Source of the DNA: Bacillota bacterium
GTDB taxonomy: Bacteria; Bacillota; UBA4882; UBA8346
Assembly: GCA_023417475.1 (NCBI GenBank)
Contig: JAEZFP010000062.1
Location: 1-64,000, forward strand
Direction: 5' to 3'
DNA length: 64,000 nucleotides
The position numbers were made by a program, and so were the translations under genes. Within the stretch, counting starts at the first letter, position 1; every line of letters starts with the position of its first letter. The notes below the pieces were generated by a model, which did not search any database, had not been told where the DNA came from, and was given only the letters and a program-made list of their open reading frames with translations. Below are positions 26,186 to 34,489 of this stretch, piece by piece.

Positions 26186-26767
26186 TTACTTCAATCCCGG
26201 AATGCTCACCGTCTTCACCCGGCGCGCCCCCGACGGCACCTCAAATAAATAATCCGGCTGCGGGCCGGGTTTGATATTGGACAACTCCATCTTCCCCGTC
26301 ACCTTGCCGTCACTGTCCTTAGCCTCCGCACGCACCAGCGTCCCGTCGGCCCCGTCGAACCACTGGAGCAACACGCCGTATTTGGCGTCCTGATATGTGG
26401 ATTGAGTTACCGTGCACTCACGGCCGTCGATCGTCTCTTTACCAAGCTCCGCCGTGGTATACGTCAATCCCGGATTAGGATGATAGGGGTTAAAGCCATA
26501 GGTCATCTCGGCATACATCGTTTGATCCATCACCGTCCACATCACCTTGCGGTCCATCCGGATGATCATCACCGCCGGATTGCCCTGAATCATTACCTCT
26601 TCCCGGATCTTTTGAAAATCTTTCACAAAGATCTTGCCCGTCGCCACAACGCCTTTGGCATCGGTGATCGTGACGTTGGCCGAAAACTCCTGCGCCGCTC
26701 CGAAGACCGGACTGAAACACCAACCCAAAACCATCCCCAAAACCGCTACCAACCAGATTTTGCGCAT
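26186..26767 (-). CDS. Secreted LolA-like / DUF4412-type protein
   Basis: This 193-residue exported protein has a clear signal peptide (MRKIWLVAVLGMVLGW, cleavage near VFGAA) and a beta-rich body with VTITDAKGVVATGKIFVKD, the DRKVMWTVMDQTMYAEM stretch and DGRECTVTQSTY. This resembles the LolA-fold or DUF4412 type of outer-surface proteins. No lipobox is present. The ATG follows GGAGGTAGG, four codons inside the open frame. Function is unknown; such folds bind lipid or hydrophobic ligands. It is a single gene. Confidence 0.65.
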   Translation of the reverse strand: MRKIWLVAVLGMVLGWCFSPVFGAAQEFSANVTITDAKGVVATGKIFVKDFQKIREEVMIQGNPAVMIIRMDRKVMWTVMDQTMYAEMTYGFNPYHPNPGLTYTTAELGKETIDGRECTVTQSTYQDAKYGVLLQWFDGADGTLVRAEAKDSDGKVTGKMELSNIKPGPQPDYLFEVPSGARRVKTVSIPGLK

Positions 26768-26893
26768 GCCTACCTCCACGAAAAGAATATTGCCTCCTCC
26801 TTAGTTAGGCACTTCTATTATACCATATTTTTGCAAGGTTGCTAATCACCGCCATTAAATTATTCATCCACCCGTCACAACGCGGGATCAACA

Positions 26894-26959
26894 AAAAATA
26901 CCACATCGGTGGTATTTTTATATGAGATTAACAAAAAATACCACATCGGTGGTATTTTT
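26894..26959. terminator. Tandemly duplicated bidirectional terminator
   Basis: The hairpin AAAAATACCAC-ATCG-GTGGTATTTTT occurs twice (26894-26919 and 26934-26959) because a 40-bp stretch has been repeated almost exactly. It lies just after the pfkA stop on the minus strand and upstream of the secreted-protein gene. Confidence 0.85.
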
Positions 26960-26984
26960 AAACGCCAACTATAAAAATGTTCGG

Positions 26985-27965
26985 TTACGATAAAATATTG
27001 ATCAGTTCGAGCAACGCCGGGTCAACCTTTCGTTTGGTGTTAATGGCGCTGTCCATATCACTCACCACGATCTGGTCTTTCACATATCCGACCATCTTCT
27101 CCGACTCACCCGCCAGGATCAGGTCAACCGCTTTCGCTCCCATCAATGTGGCGATCTTCCGGTCGAAGTAGGTCGGCATCCCGCCGCGTTGAATATGCCC
27201 CAATACCGTCACCCGAGTCTCGCAACCGGTTTTTTCACCCACGTAACGACCGACCCGGAATCCACTGGATTGTTCGACATCAAGCGGATCGCCGTAAAAC
27301 CCTTCAGCCACCAAAATGATGCTATGGGTTTTGCCGTGTTTTAAGTTCTTTTTAATCTTCGCGCAAATCCGATCGAGATCACCGGACAACTCCGGGACCA
27401 GCACCGACTCGGCGCCACCGGTCAATCCGGCCGCGGCCGCGATAAAACCGGAGTTTTTCCCCATGACCTCCACCACGTACACCCGGTTGTGGGACGAAGC
27501 GGTGTCGCGAATCTTATTGATCGCATCCAAGACCGTATTGACGGCCGTATCAAAACCAATCGAATAATCGGTGCAACCGATATCGTTATCGATGGTTCCC
27601 GGCAAACCGACGGTTTGAAAACCCATTTTGTTTAAAACCTGCGCGCCGCGAAACGAACCGTCGCCGCCAATGATCACCAGGCCGTTCAACCCCAGTTTTT
27701 CCAGCTGCTCTTTCCCCTTTTGTTGGCCTTCGGGGGTCTTAAACTCCGGACAGCGGGCCGATTGCAAAATCGTACCGCCCCGTTGTAAAATATCGCCCAC
27801 CGCCCGTGAAGTCAACGGGACAATGTCGCCGGTCAACAAACCGCTATAACCGCGTTTAATCCCAAACACCTTGCAATTGTGGTAAAGGGCTTTCCGGACC
27901 ACCGACCGGATCGCGGCATTCATTCCCGGCGCATCGCCACCACTTGTCAGTATACCAATTCTCAC
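26985..27965 (-). CDS. pfkA: ATP-dependent 6-phosphofructokinase
   Basis: This 326-residue glycolytic enzyme phosphorylates fructose 6-phosphate to the 1,6-bisphosphate. TSGGDAPGMNAAIR at the N-terminus, the ATP-site GGDGS near residue 100, the catalytic PGTIDNDI block with GFDTA, and the VLGHIQRGG substrate loop are all standard. Gly, not Lys, at the GGDGS motif argues for ATP rather than pyrophosphate as donor. I take the GTG giving MRIGILTSGG behind GGTGA; a GTG three codons upstream is possible. It follows deoR by 79 bases on the same strand, so the pair is probably cotranscribed and sugar-regulated. Confidence 0.96.
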   Translation of the reverse strand: MRIGILTSGGDAPGMNAAIRSVVRKALYHNCKVFGIKRGYSGLLTGDIVPLTSRAVGDILQRGGTILQSARCPEFKTPEGQQKGKEQLEKLGLNGLVIIGGDGSFRGAQVLNKMGFQTVGLPGTIDNDIGCTDYSIGFDTAVNTVLDAINKIRDTASSHNRVYVVEVMGKNSGFIAAAAGLTGGAESVLVPELSGDLDRICAKIKKNLKHGKTHSIILVAEGFYGDPLDVEQSSGFRVGRYVGEKTGCETRVTVLGHIQRGGMPTYFDRKIATLMGAKAVDLILAGESEKMVGYVKDQIVVSDMDSAINTKRKVDPALLELINILS

Positions 27966-28044
27966 CGAAATCACCAGCGCTTTCGAGATTAATTTACGCT
28001 ATCGCCACGCCGCTGTCACCGACGACTATCGTTCGAATCGAAAC

Positions 28045-28806
28045 TTATACCAGTACGATCTCCAACCCCAATTCCTGCAATCTGGAAATTGTATCCGCAC
28101 GCGCCGCTTTATCCGTAATCAACGTCTGCACGTCTTGGAGCGCTGCAATTTTCGCCCGGGCCACCGCCCCCACTTTACTGGAGTCCGCCAGCACCACCCG
28201 CCGTCGCGACCGGCGAATAAACAAGCTTTTCATCTCCGCTTCCGGTAGGTTGACATTGGTGAATCCCTGCTCGACATCGATGCCGCTAACACCGATAAAC
28301 GCCACATCCACGTTGATTTTCTCTAAAATCAGCTCCGCGTAAGGGTTCACCAGCGAATGTTGTTTCGCCCGCAACGTCCCCCCGGTCACAATGGTGGTAA
28401 CCGCCGGGTTGTTCTCCAGAATCGTCGCGATATTCACCGCATTGGTGAAAACGGTCAAATCACGGTGCTTTTCCAGTTTGCGCGCCATCGCGGTTGTGGT
28501 CGTGCCAACATCAAGAATGATCGTGTCGCCCGGCTTGACCAACGCCACCGCCGCTTCGGCAATTCGTTCTTTTTCATCCCGGAAGGAAGTCTCCACCATT
28601 TGAAACGGCCGTTCGAAACCGGACTGATTGTTGAGGATCGCCCCGCCATGGGTGCGCCGCAGCAATCCTTCCTTCTCCAACAACTCCAAATCCTGCCGAA
28701 TCGTCACGCCGGACACGCCAAGTTGCCGCGCTAAATCACCGACTAAGCAACGGCCTTCGACATTCAAAATATCCAAAATCTTCGTCCGTCGTTCTTCCGG
28801 AAACAT
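28045..28806 (-). CDS. DeoR/GlpR family sugar-responsive regulator
   Basis: This 253-residue regulator has the DeoR layout. An N-terminal helix-turn-helix (RRTKILDILNVEGR, VGDLARQLGVSGVTIRQDLE, RTHGGA) is joined to the sugar-phosphate-binding DeoRC domain with DVGTTTTAMAR, VFTNAVNIA and GVSGID. Members sense phosphorylated sugars. AGGAGG lies five bases before the ATG. It heads deoR-pfkA, and its promoter and far upstream region carry TTTCATTT repeats like the operators of this family, so autoregulation is likely. The inducer may be a hexose phosphate. Confidence 0.93.
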   Translation of the reverse strand: MFPEERRTKILDILNVEGRCLVGDLARQLGVSGVTIRQDLELLEKEGLLRRTHGGAILNNQSGFERPFQMVETSFRDEKERIAEAAVALVKPGDTIILDVGTTTTAMARKLEKHRDLTVFTNAVNIATILENNPAVTTIVTGGTLRAKQHSLVNPYAELILEKINVDVAFIGVSGIDVEQGFTNVNLPEAEMKSLFIRRSRRRVVLADSSKVGAVARAKIAALQDVQTLITDKAARADTISRLQELGLEIVLV

Positions 28807-28861
28807 GCGTTCCTCCTAAGTATCAATGACAATAACATTGGTTAGCGAATCGCGTTACATA

Positions 28862-28930
28862 GGGAAACACTGATTAATTAACCTGACAGCATAATTAGGC
28901 AATATCTTGGAGCTGTTTCTAGTGTTTCCC
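28862..28930. repeat. 10-bp inverted repeat in the deoR leader
   Basis: GGGAAACACT at 28862-28871 and AGTGTTTCCC at 28921-28930 are exact complements 49 bases apart. They lie within the transcribed leader between the deoR promoter and start. The inner sequence does not extend the stem. It could be a leader structure or a small mobile-repeat relic. Confidence 0.4.
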
Positions 28931-28986
28931 AGCAAAGTTCCGATTAAATCAGCGCTTCCATAGTTTTGTCTGTCCTATCTAGTCTT

Positions 28987-29028
28987 ATTTTACGTTTGGT
29001 TTCATTTCATGTCAATTAGTTTCATTTG
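28987..29028 (-). promoter_or_regulatory. deoR-pfkA promoter with TTTCATTT operator repeats
   Basis: On the minus strand TTGACA (29015-29010) and TAAAAT (28992-28987) are exactly 17 bp apart. TTTCATTT, read on the plus strand, occurs at 29000-29007 inside the spacer and at 29020-29027 just upstream of the -35, 20 bp apart. DeoR-family operators are commonly repeats of this type at helical spacing. The transcript would have a leader of about 170 bases. Confidence 0.75.
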
Positions 29029-29215
29029 TTTTACGCATAAATTTATTGGATCCGCTATCCGAACCCAATAGTCGTCCCGACAACAAACCCACGGCGCCCG
29101 CTCTAGGCAAGTATGGAGAAATCAGGATTTGCTTCCTCAAAAAGGTCCTTGCCGCCGGCGGGTTTTCTCCCGCCATCAGCGCGACCGATGGAACTTACGC
29201 TTCCAACAAATTTGC

Positions 29216-29244
29216 TTTCATTTCCTTTCATTTTGTTTCGTTTC
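29216..29244. promoter_or_regulatory. Three tandem 10-bp TTTCRTTT repeats, upstream operator
   Basis: TTTCATTTC, TTTCATTTT and TTTCGTTTC start at 29216, 29226 and 29236, an exact 10-bp period. The motif matches the promoter-proximal repeats about 200 bp away, so this is likely an auxiliary DeoR operator, perhaps for looping. No gene lies between 28807 and 29395. Confidence 0.6.
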
Positions 29245-29267
29245 TGATCAGAGGCGGGAAATTGAAA

Positions 29268-29293
29268 TCGCCATGGGTTGCAACCCATGGCGA
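29268..29293. repeat. Perfect 26-bp palindrome
   Basis: TCGCCATGGGTTG is followed directly by its exact complement, with no spacer. It lies in the gene-free stretch between deoR and an AraC gene. No promoter or T-run is attached. It may be a copy of an intergenic palindromic repeat. Confidence 0.5.
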
Positions 29294-29395
29294 ACAATTA
29301 TTACGAAGGGCCGGAGCTGCGGTGGGAAAACCGGATCGGACGCCCCCGCCCGAACAATGGAAAGGTGAGCACGATTCCACAAAGCACTCGCCGTT

Positions 29396-30349
29396 CTAGT
29401 TATTCCGATAAATCCAGCAGAATTGATCGCGGTATTCCTTCGGGGTTAAGGTAAATTCCTCTTTAAAAACCCGCCCGAAATGACTGAGATCGCCAAAGCC
29501 GACCCGGTCGCAGATTTCGCTCACCGGGACCCAGGTCTCCTGCAACAGACTGGCGGCGGTCCGCAGTCGCAAACTGCGCAGGTAACTCATGACCGATTGA
29601 CCGGTGGCTTTCTTGAAACGCTCGGCCAGGGTGGTACGGTTTAATCCAAATTGCCGTTCCAAATCGGCGATCTGAATATCTTCCGCGTAATGATTGTGGA
29701 GATGGGCAATCACATCATTGATCCCGGTCGTTTCCTGAAACGGGAGCGGTTTGACCTCCGGTGACTTGACAACCGGCTCCGCGGCGTTGGCCAAAGCTAA
29801 CAAATCGCAGACCATAATCAAGGCTTGAATCAGGTACGAACGACTGCGGCATGGCCAATAATTATCCGGGTGGGCTTGCAGCTGATTATCGATGGAGCGA
29901 TGCAGATTCACCAACCCCTGCAACGTCTCGGGGGAACAAGGAAAGATCCCGGCAAACCGCGCGTTGCGATCCAAAAACGGCCGCACCAGATATTTATCTT
30001 GCACATCGCGGATATCCGCTTGCTTGATGAAGTTATCCCGGCGCAAATTTTCAAATGAGAACAACGGATTCAACCAATCCGGATGAAAATGCACCTCGTG
30101 AACCATCACTTCACCCGGGGATACCAGTTCCAGCGTTTCTTGTTCATTAATGCAAAACACCGCCGGAGAAGAAAATGCCAACTGTTTTTGGTTGATCCGA
30201 ATAATCCCGGCGCCCGCTTTGACAAAAAACAACCGGAAGCAACTCCGGGGCGCGACCAATTCCTGCAACCGGGTATGAGAGAGGCATTTCACCTTGAGAA
30301 AAGCTTTCGGAAAATAAGGCGTTTCCAGTGCGATTTTCAATGCGTTCAT
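29396..30349 (-). CDS. AraC family transcriptional regulator
   Basis: This 317-residue regulator has an N-terminal cupin-like sensing region (FRLFFVKAGAGIIRINQKQL, then EVMVHEVHFHPDWL) and a C-terminal AraC double helix-turn-helix (IQIADLERQFGLNRTTLAERFKK, then ICDRVGFGDLSHFGRVFKEEF). The layout suggests a ligand-responsive activator. The ATG at 30349 is six bases after AGGAGG and eight codons inside the open frame. It is a single gene without an adjacent partner, so its target is unknown. Confidence 0.88.
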   Translation of the reverse strand: MNALKIALETPYFPKAFLKVKCLSHTRLQELVAPRSCFRLFFVKAGAGIIRINQKQLAFSSPAVFCINEQETLELVSPGEVMVHEVHFHPDWLNPLFSFENLRRDNFIKQADIRDVQDKYLVRPFLDRNARFAGIFPCSPETLQGLVNLHRSIDNQLQAHPDNYWPCRSRSYLIQALIMVCDLLALANAAEPVVKSPEVKPLPFQETTGINDVIAHLHNHYAEDIQIADLERQFGLNRTTLAERFKKATGQSVMSYLRSLRLRTAASLLQETWVPVSEICDRVGFGDLSHFGRVFKEEFTLTPKEYRDQFCWIYRNN

Positions 30350-30517
30350 TCGCATCCTCCTAGGCGGAATCACGCTTTAATTCTTACCGTACAAAAAAGT
30401 ATTACGCAAAAATCGGCGGACCTTTTCTCAAGTGTAGAATAGTTTCAAAACGGTGTCAATTCTTTGAAAAGAATTGTCCATCCCACAAAAAAAAATGTCT
30501 TATTGAACCATTTCCCG

Positions 30518-32935
30518 CTAAAATAAGCGATACTGCCGGTGCTTCGCCCTATCCAACTGGTGGTACATCCGTTCCAGGAAAATCCGGACCAAACCGGGAT
30601 CAAATTGGGTTCCCGCACAACGTTCAATCTCCGTCAACGCCTCCTCGGGCCGGAGCGCTTCTTTATAAACCCGTTTATGAGTCATCGCGTCATACGCGTC
30701 GACAATCGCGATGATCCGGGCGATCAACGGAATCTCATCCTGCTTCAGCCCCAACGGATACCCTTTGCCGTCCCACCGCTCATGGTGGGCCAAAACCGAC
30801 TTGGCGATATGCGCCAGGTCCGGCACGGATTGTAAAATCCGGTAACCGATATCGGGATGTTTCATCATCACCTTCCACTCTTCCGGCGTCAACTTCCCAG
30901 CCTTGCAGAGGATATGATTGGGGATGCCGATTTTGCCAATATCGTGCAACGACGCCAACAACGCCAGATCATCCATTTGGATGGTCGGCATCCCCAACGA
31001 CCTGCCGATATTCAGCGCCAGATTGCGCAGTCGTTCCGCATGCCGTTCCGTTTCGATACTCTTCTCCGAAAGCGTCTTTTGCAACGAGCCAATAATCGAA
31101 TTGCGGACCCCTTTGCTTTTTTGCAATTTATTCTGATACATCCGTTCATCCGCCCGGCGAAAGCAGTCCTGAAGGTCGTCGTCGTCCGTTGTTTGCATCG
31201 CATATCCCAGCGACAAACTCAGCTGGATCGGTTCCGAGACTTGCGTGGCACATTGAAACTGAATATCGCGGCAAACTTTGCGAACCTCCGTCTCAGTAGT
31301 CCGGGGCAATAGCAGCAAAAACTCATCGCCACCCCAACGGATCACAATATCCTGTTGACGACAGGCTGTCCGCAACAAGCGCGCGATACTTTGCAGCAGT
31401 TTGTCCCCGGCCGCGTGTCCAAACGCGTCATTGACCAACTTCAAAGCGTTGACATCGCCGATAATTAAACCCAACGGCAAATTTTCCGCAATGTTCATCT
31501 GTTGCAACGACTCTTCAAAAAACGCCCGGTTGTACAGTCCCGTCACTTTATCGGTAAAAGTGAGTTCGCGAATCTCCGTCTCGATCCGTTTCCGCTCAGT
31601 GATATCGCGCGCCACCGACAGCACCACCGGCTGTTCGTTCAGGACAAAATAATGGGCGCTAATTTCCACCGGAAACCGGTTGCCGTTTTGACACTGCAAC
31701 ATCACCTCGTAAGTCGCATGCCCGGTGTCATGGAGCTTTTCTCCGACTCCCACCAATGCGGGCAAACTGTCGGAGGTCAGAATATCTTGGTAACTCAGCT
31801 TTTTCAGCGCGTCTAGTCCGTATCCCAACTTTTTGATGGCGGTGTTGTTTACTTCAAGAATTTGAAAGTACCCTAAATTGCTGGTAGTCAAAAAGACCAA
31901 ATCATTGGCGTTTTGAAACAGCTCGCGGAACTTTTCCTCGCTGTTGCGCAACGCCTGCTCGGCCTGCTTGCGCTCAGTAATATCCTCGATGATGCTCATC
32001 AAAACCGGTTGTTTGCCGAGTCTGACCATAAACGTGTTGACCTTGACCGGAAATGAGCTGCCGTCCTTACGAAAATGCACCGTCTCGTACAATAGGCCGT
32101 GTTGCCTAACCTGCTCCATCTGGCCCTCCGCCACTTCGTAACTGACCGCGCGGATCTGGTGAATCGTCATGGTTAACAGTTCTTCCCGAGTATAACCGTA
32201 TGTCTCGAACGCCGCCTGATTGGCGTCGATAATCCGGCCGTCGAAGCTCATAAACAGATTAATACATAAGTTATTGGTAAAAAGGGCGCTAAATTTTTCT
32301 TTATTGAGACTCAACTCGTAAGAAAATCGTTCTACCGCCATCAATAACATAAAGATCGCCGTAATTAAAGCTAAAAATGCTCCAATGTAATAACCGATCG
32401 GCGCAATCAACAAGAGCGGTTGCAAAAACGGATAATCCAACTTATGCAGCCCCCATAATACCATACAACAACCCAAAACCCGCTGAGCGCGGAACTCCCC
32501 TTCCCGCGCTCCCCGGATAAAACCAACCCCGATATAGATCTGGGCCAAGCCAAACAAGATGCATAACGGTCCGGAAGCCACGGCGGGAAGGTTGGCCAAA
32601 TTAAACCCTAAACTCCATATTAACGAGGCCGCAATGACCAACCATAACCAACGAAATTTGCCGATCGGCTTTTGATTTAGCGCAATTGCGCCCCACAACA
32701 AAAAACCGATCGACCACCCCAACAAGCAATCCAACGTAAAATTCAGCAACCAGGTCGGACCGGCGATTAATTTGACAATACCAATCACGGTCCAAAAGAA
32801 ATACAAACTCCAGCCAATTGCCCAATAAAACAAATAGCGGTGATACATTTGCGCCAAGAGAAACAAGTTGACCAAAACAATGACCCCGCAAAAAATAGCC
32901 ATTGTGATCATTGATGACAATAACGAAATCTGCAT
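30518..32935 (-). CDS. Membrane PAS-PAS-GGDEF-HD-GYP cyclic-di-GMP protein
   Basis: This 805-residue signalling protein could both make and break cyclic di-GMP. About seven membrane helices fill residues 1-205. Two PAS domains follow (about 212-322 and 332-446), then a GGDEF cyclase domain with intact GGDEF at 535-539 and the inhibitory-site motif RQQD at 526-529. An HD-GYP phosphodiesterase follows with HDIGKIG (HD 664-665), HHERWDGKGYP and GYP at 725-727. All key residues of both enzyme domains are present. It is a single gene, and the input signal is unknown. Confidence 0.94.
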   Translation of the reverse strand: MQISLLSSMITMAIFCGVIVLVNLFLLAQMYHRYLFYWAIGWSLYFFWTVIGIVKLIAGPTWLLNFTLDCLLGWSIGFLLWGAIALNQKPIGKFRWLWLVIAASLIWSLGFNLANLPAVASGPLCILFGLAQIYIGVGFIRGAREGEFRAQRVLGCCMVLWGLHKLDYPFLQPLLLIAPIGYYIGAFLALITAIFMLLMAVERFSYELSLNKEKFSALFTNNLCINLFMSFDGRIIDANQAAFETYGYTREELLTMTIHQIRAVSYEVAEGQMEQVRQHGLLYETVHFRKDGSSFPVKVNTFMVRLGKQPVLMSIIEDITERKQAEQALRNSEEKFRELFQNANDLVFLTTSNLGYFQILEVNNTAIKKLGYGLDALKKLSYQDILTSDSLPALVGVGEKLHDTGHATYEVMLQCQNGNRFPVEISAHYFVLNEQPVVLSVARDITERKRIETEIRELTFTDKVTGLYNRAFFEESLQQMNIAENLPLGLIIGDVNALKLVNDAFGHAAGDKLLQSIARLLRTACRQQDIVIRWGGDEFLLLLPRTTETEVRKVCRDIQFQCATQVSEPIQLSLSLGYAMQTTDDDDLQDCFRRADERMYQNKLQKSKGVRNSIIGSLQKTLSEKSIETERHAERLRNLALNIGRSLGMPTIQMDDLALLASLHDIGKIGIPNHILCKAGKLTPEEWKVMMKHPDIGYRILQSVPDLAHIAKSVLAHHERWDGKGYPLGLKQDEIPLIARIIAIVDAYDAMTHKRVYKEALRPEEALTEIERCAGTQFDPGLVRIFLERMYHQLDRAKHRQYRLF

Positions 32936-33093
32936 GAAACTCTCCCCTAAAACGTTCCTGCAACCTAACTCTAATTACTTCGTCAGATTCCGATGAGACT
33001 TTTAGCTTAAATTCATCATCACCGCAACAATTTAACATGCGCGTCATTGAAACGCAAGGTGTCACAGCATCACATTGTAGCCGATTTGACGCA

Positions 33094-33149
33094 TTGTAAA
33101 CTTACGTATAATTAATTGGTTGACATTTGATCCATCAATACGCTACAAT
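33094..33149 (+). promoter_or_regulatory. BirA-type biotin operator over the bioY promoter
   Basis: TTGTAAAC (33094-33101) and GGTTGACA (33118-33125) form an inverted repeat with a 16-bp spacer, close to the Firmicutes BirA box. The right half contains the -35 TTGACA (33120-33125); TACAAT at 33144-33149 follows at 18 bp. Biotin-bound BirA would block this promoter. Confidence 0.75.
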
Positions 33150-33182
33150 GGGTTTAATTCACTGTCGCGGAGGAAGATTATT

Positions 33183-33725
33183 ATGGACGCAAATCAATCG
33201 ACATTACGCCAAACTATCTATGCCTCGCTTTTTACCGCGCTGATTATCGTCGGCGGTTACTTGAGTTTCCCAGTGCCGTGGAGTCCGGTCCCGCTGGTCT
33301 TGGCGGACTTCTTCATCTTGTTGGCGGGGTTGGTCTTAGGACCGGCCTGGGGTTTGACCAGCGCCGGACTTTATCTTTTACTCGGCCTGATCGGCCTGCC
33401 GGTGTTTGCCGGGGGGAAATCCGGCATCGCCACCTTGTTTGGGCCAACCGGCGGTTTTCTCATCGGTTATCTCGGCCTGACTTTCATCACCGGTTGGATT
33501 GCCCATCGCGGCAAAACGACCCGCTGGCGGGACGGTGTCGCGGCCGGGTTGGGTTTGGTAACCCTTTTCACCCTGGGACTGGTTTGGCTGGGATTTTCAC
33601 TCAAGCTTACTTTGGCAAAAACCCTGGCCATAGGACTGCTCCCCTTTTTACCGGGAACCTTGATTAAATTATTGGCTGCGCTGGCTGTGATCCGGCCTTT
33701 GCGGTCAATCATCACCCCCCAATGA
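33183..33725 (+). CDS. bioY: Biotin transporter substrate-binding subunit BioY
   Basis: This 180-residue membrane protein is the S component of an energy-coupling-factor transporter and binds biotin in the membrane. Six hydrophobic segments are visible, with VPWSPVPLVLADFFILLAG, GLYLLLGLIGLPVFAGG and GPTGGFLIGYL as BioY family blocks. The ATG at 33183 is seven bases after GGAGGAAG, 21 codons inside the open frame. Its stop overlaps the ATPase gene by four bases. The upstream BirA-type operator supports biotin as the substrate. Confidence 0.95.
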   Translation: MDANQSTLRQTIYASLFTALIIVGGYLSFPVPWSPVPLVLADFFILLAGLVLGPAWGLTSAGLYLLLGLIGLPVFAGGKSGIATLFGPTGGFLIGYLGLTFITGWIAHRGKTTRWRDGVAAGLGLVTLFTLGLVWLGFSLKLTLAKTLAIGLLPFLPGTLIKLLAALAVIRPLRSIITPQ

Positions 33726-34489
33726 GCGTGGAATCGATCATGCCGCTATTGGAAGTCCGACACCTATCCAAATCGTTCCCCAACGGCATGCAAGCTTTAC
33801 ATGATATCAACCTGGCGGTTCGACCGGGCGAATTGCTTATCTTGGCGGGCGCGAACGGTTCGGGTAAAACCGTACTGGCGCGACACTTCAACGGCCTCTT
33901 GCAACCATCCGCGGGCGAGGTCCGGTTCAACGGTCTCCCGATCGCCCGCAACCTGCGAGCAGTCCGCCAACAGGTGGGATTGGTATTTCAAGACTCGGAC
34001 AGTCAGATTGTCGGCGAGACGGTGGCGGCGGATATTGCCTTTGGCCCGGAAAACTTAGGATTAAGTTCGAGCGAGGTCCAATTCCGCGTCACCGAAGCGT
34101 TGGCCATGGTAGAGCTAACCGCGGTGGCCGACTGGCGTCCCCAACAATTATCGGGCGGGCAAAAACGGAAATTAGTCATCGCCGGTATCTTGGCGATGCA
34201 ACCCCAAATAGTCATTTTAGACGAGCCCTTTACCGGATTGGACTATCCCGGCGTCGTTCAAGTAATTGAGCAATTGTTGCGTTTGCACCAAACCGGTCAC
34301 ACGTTGCTGGTGATCACCCATGAGTTGGAGAAATTTTTAGCCCACGCCACGCGCTTGGTGGTGATGGCGGCGGGACGGATCGTCGCCGATGGCACGCCCG
34401 AAGCGTTGCTAAACGACATCGAAGCGTATGGCATTAAAAAACCGTATGGAGCGGATCGCCCGGTGGCGACAATGACATGGCTGAAATAA
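33722..34489 (+). CDS. bioM: ECF transporter ATPase (BioM/EcfA)
   Basis: This 255-residue ABC ATPase powers the biotin ECF transporter. Walker A GANGSGKT, the Q-loop FQDSDSQIVGETV typical of ECF ATPases, signature LSGGQKRKL, Walker B IVILDEP and the switch ITHE are all intact. Start and stop codons overlap bioY (ATGA), and 13 bases overlap the permease gene. Only one ATPase gene is present, so it would act as a homodimer, as in dedicated BioMNY systems. Confidence 0.95.
   Translation: MSVESIMPLLEVRHLSKSFPNGMQALHDINLAVRPGELLILAGANGSGKTVLARHFNGLLQPSAGEVRFNGLPIARNLRAVRQQVGLVFQDSDSQIVGETVAADIAFGPENLGLSSSEVQFRVTEALAMVELTAVADWRPQQLSGGQKRKLVIAGILAMQPQIVILDEPFTGLDYPGVVQVIEQLLRLHQTGHTLLVITHELEKFLAHATRLVVMAAGRIVADGTPEALLNDIEAYGIKKPYGADRPVATMTWLK

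Noticed and set aside
26985..27965. Pyrophosphate-dependent phosphofructokinase
   Set aside because: The GGDGS motif has glycine where pyrophosphate enzymes have aspartate, which fits an ATP enzyme.
29046..29399. Open frames on both strands between deoR and the AraC gene
   Set aside because: No ribosome-binding site; they contain the operator array and the 26-bp palindrome, and their translations look random.
33278..33715. Frames overlapping bioY on both strands
   Set aside because: bioY has a strong start, a membrane-protein profile and operon overlaps; the others are shadows.
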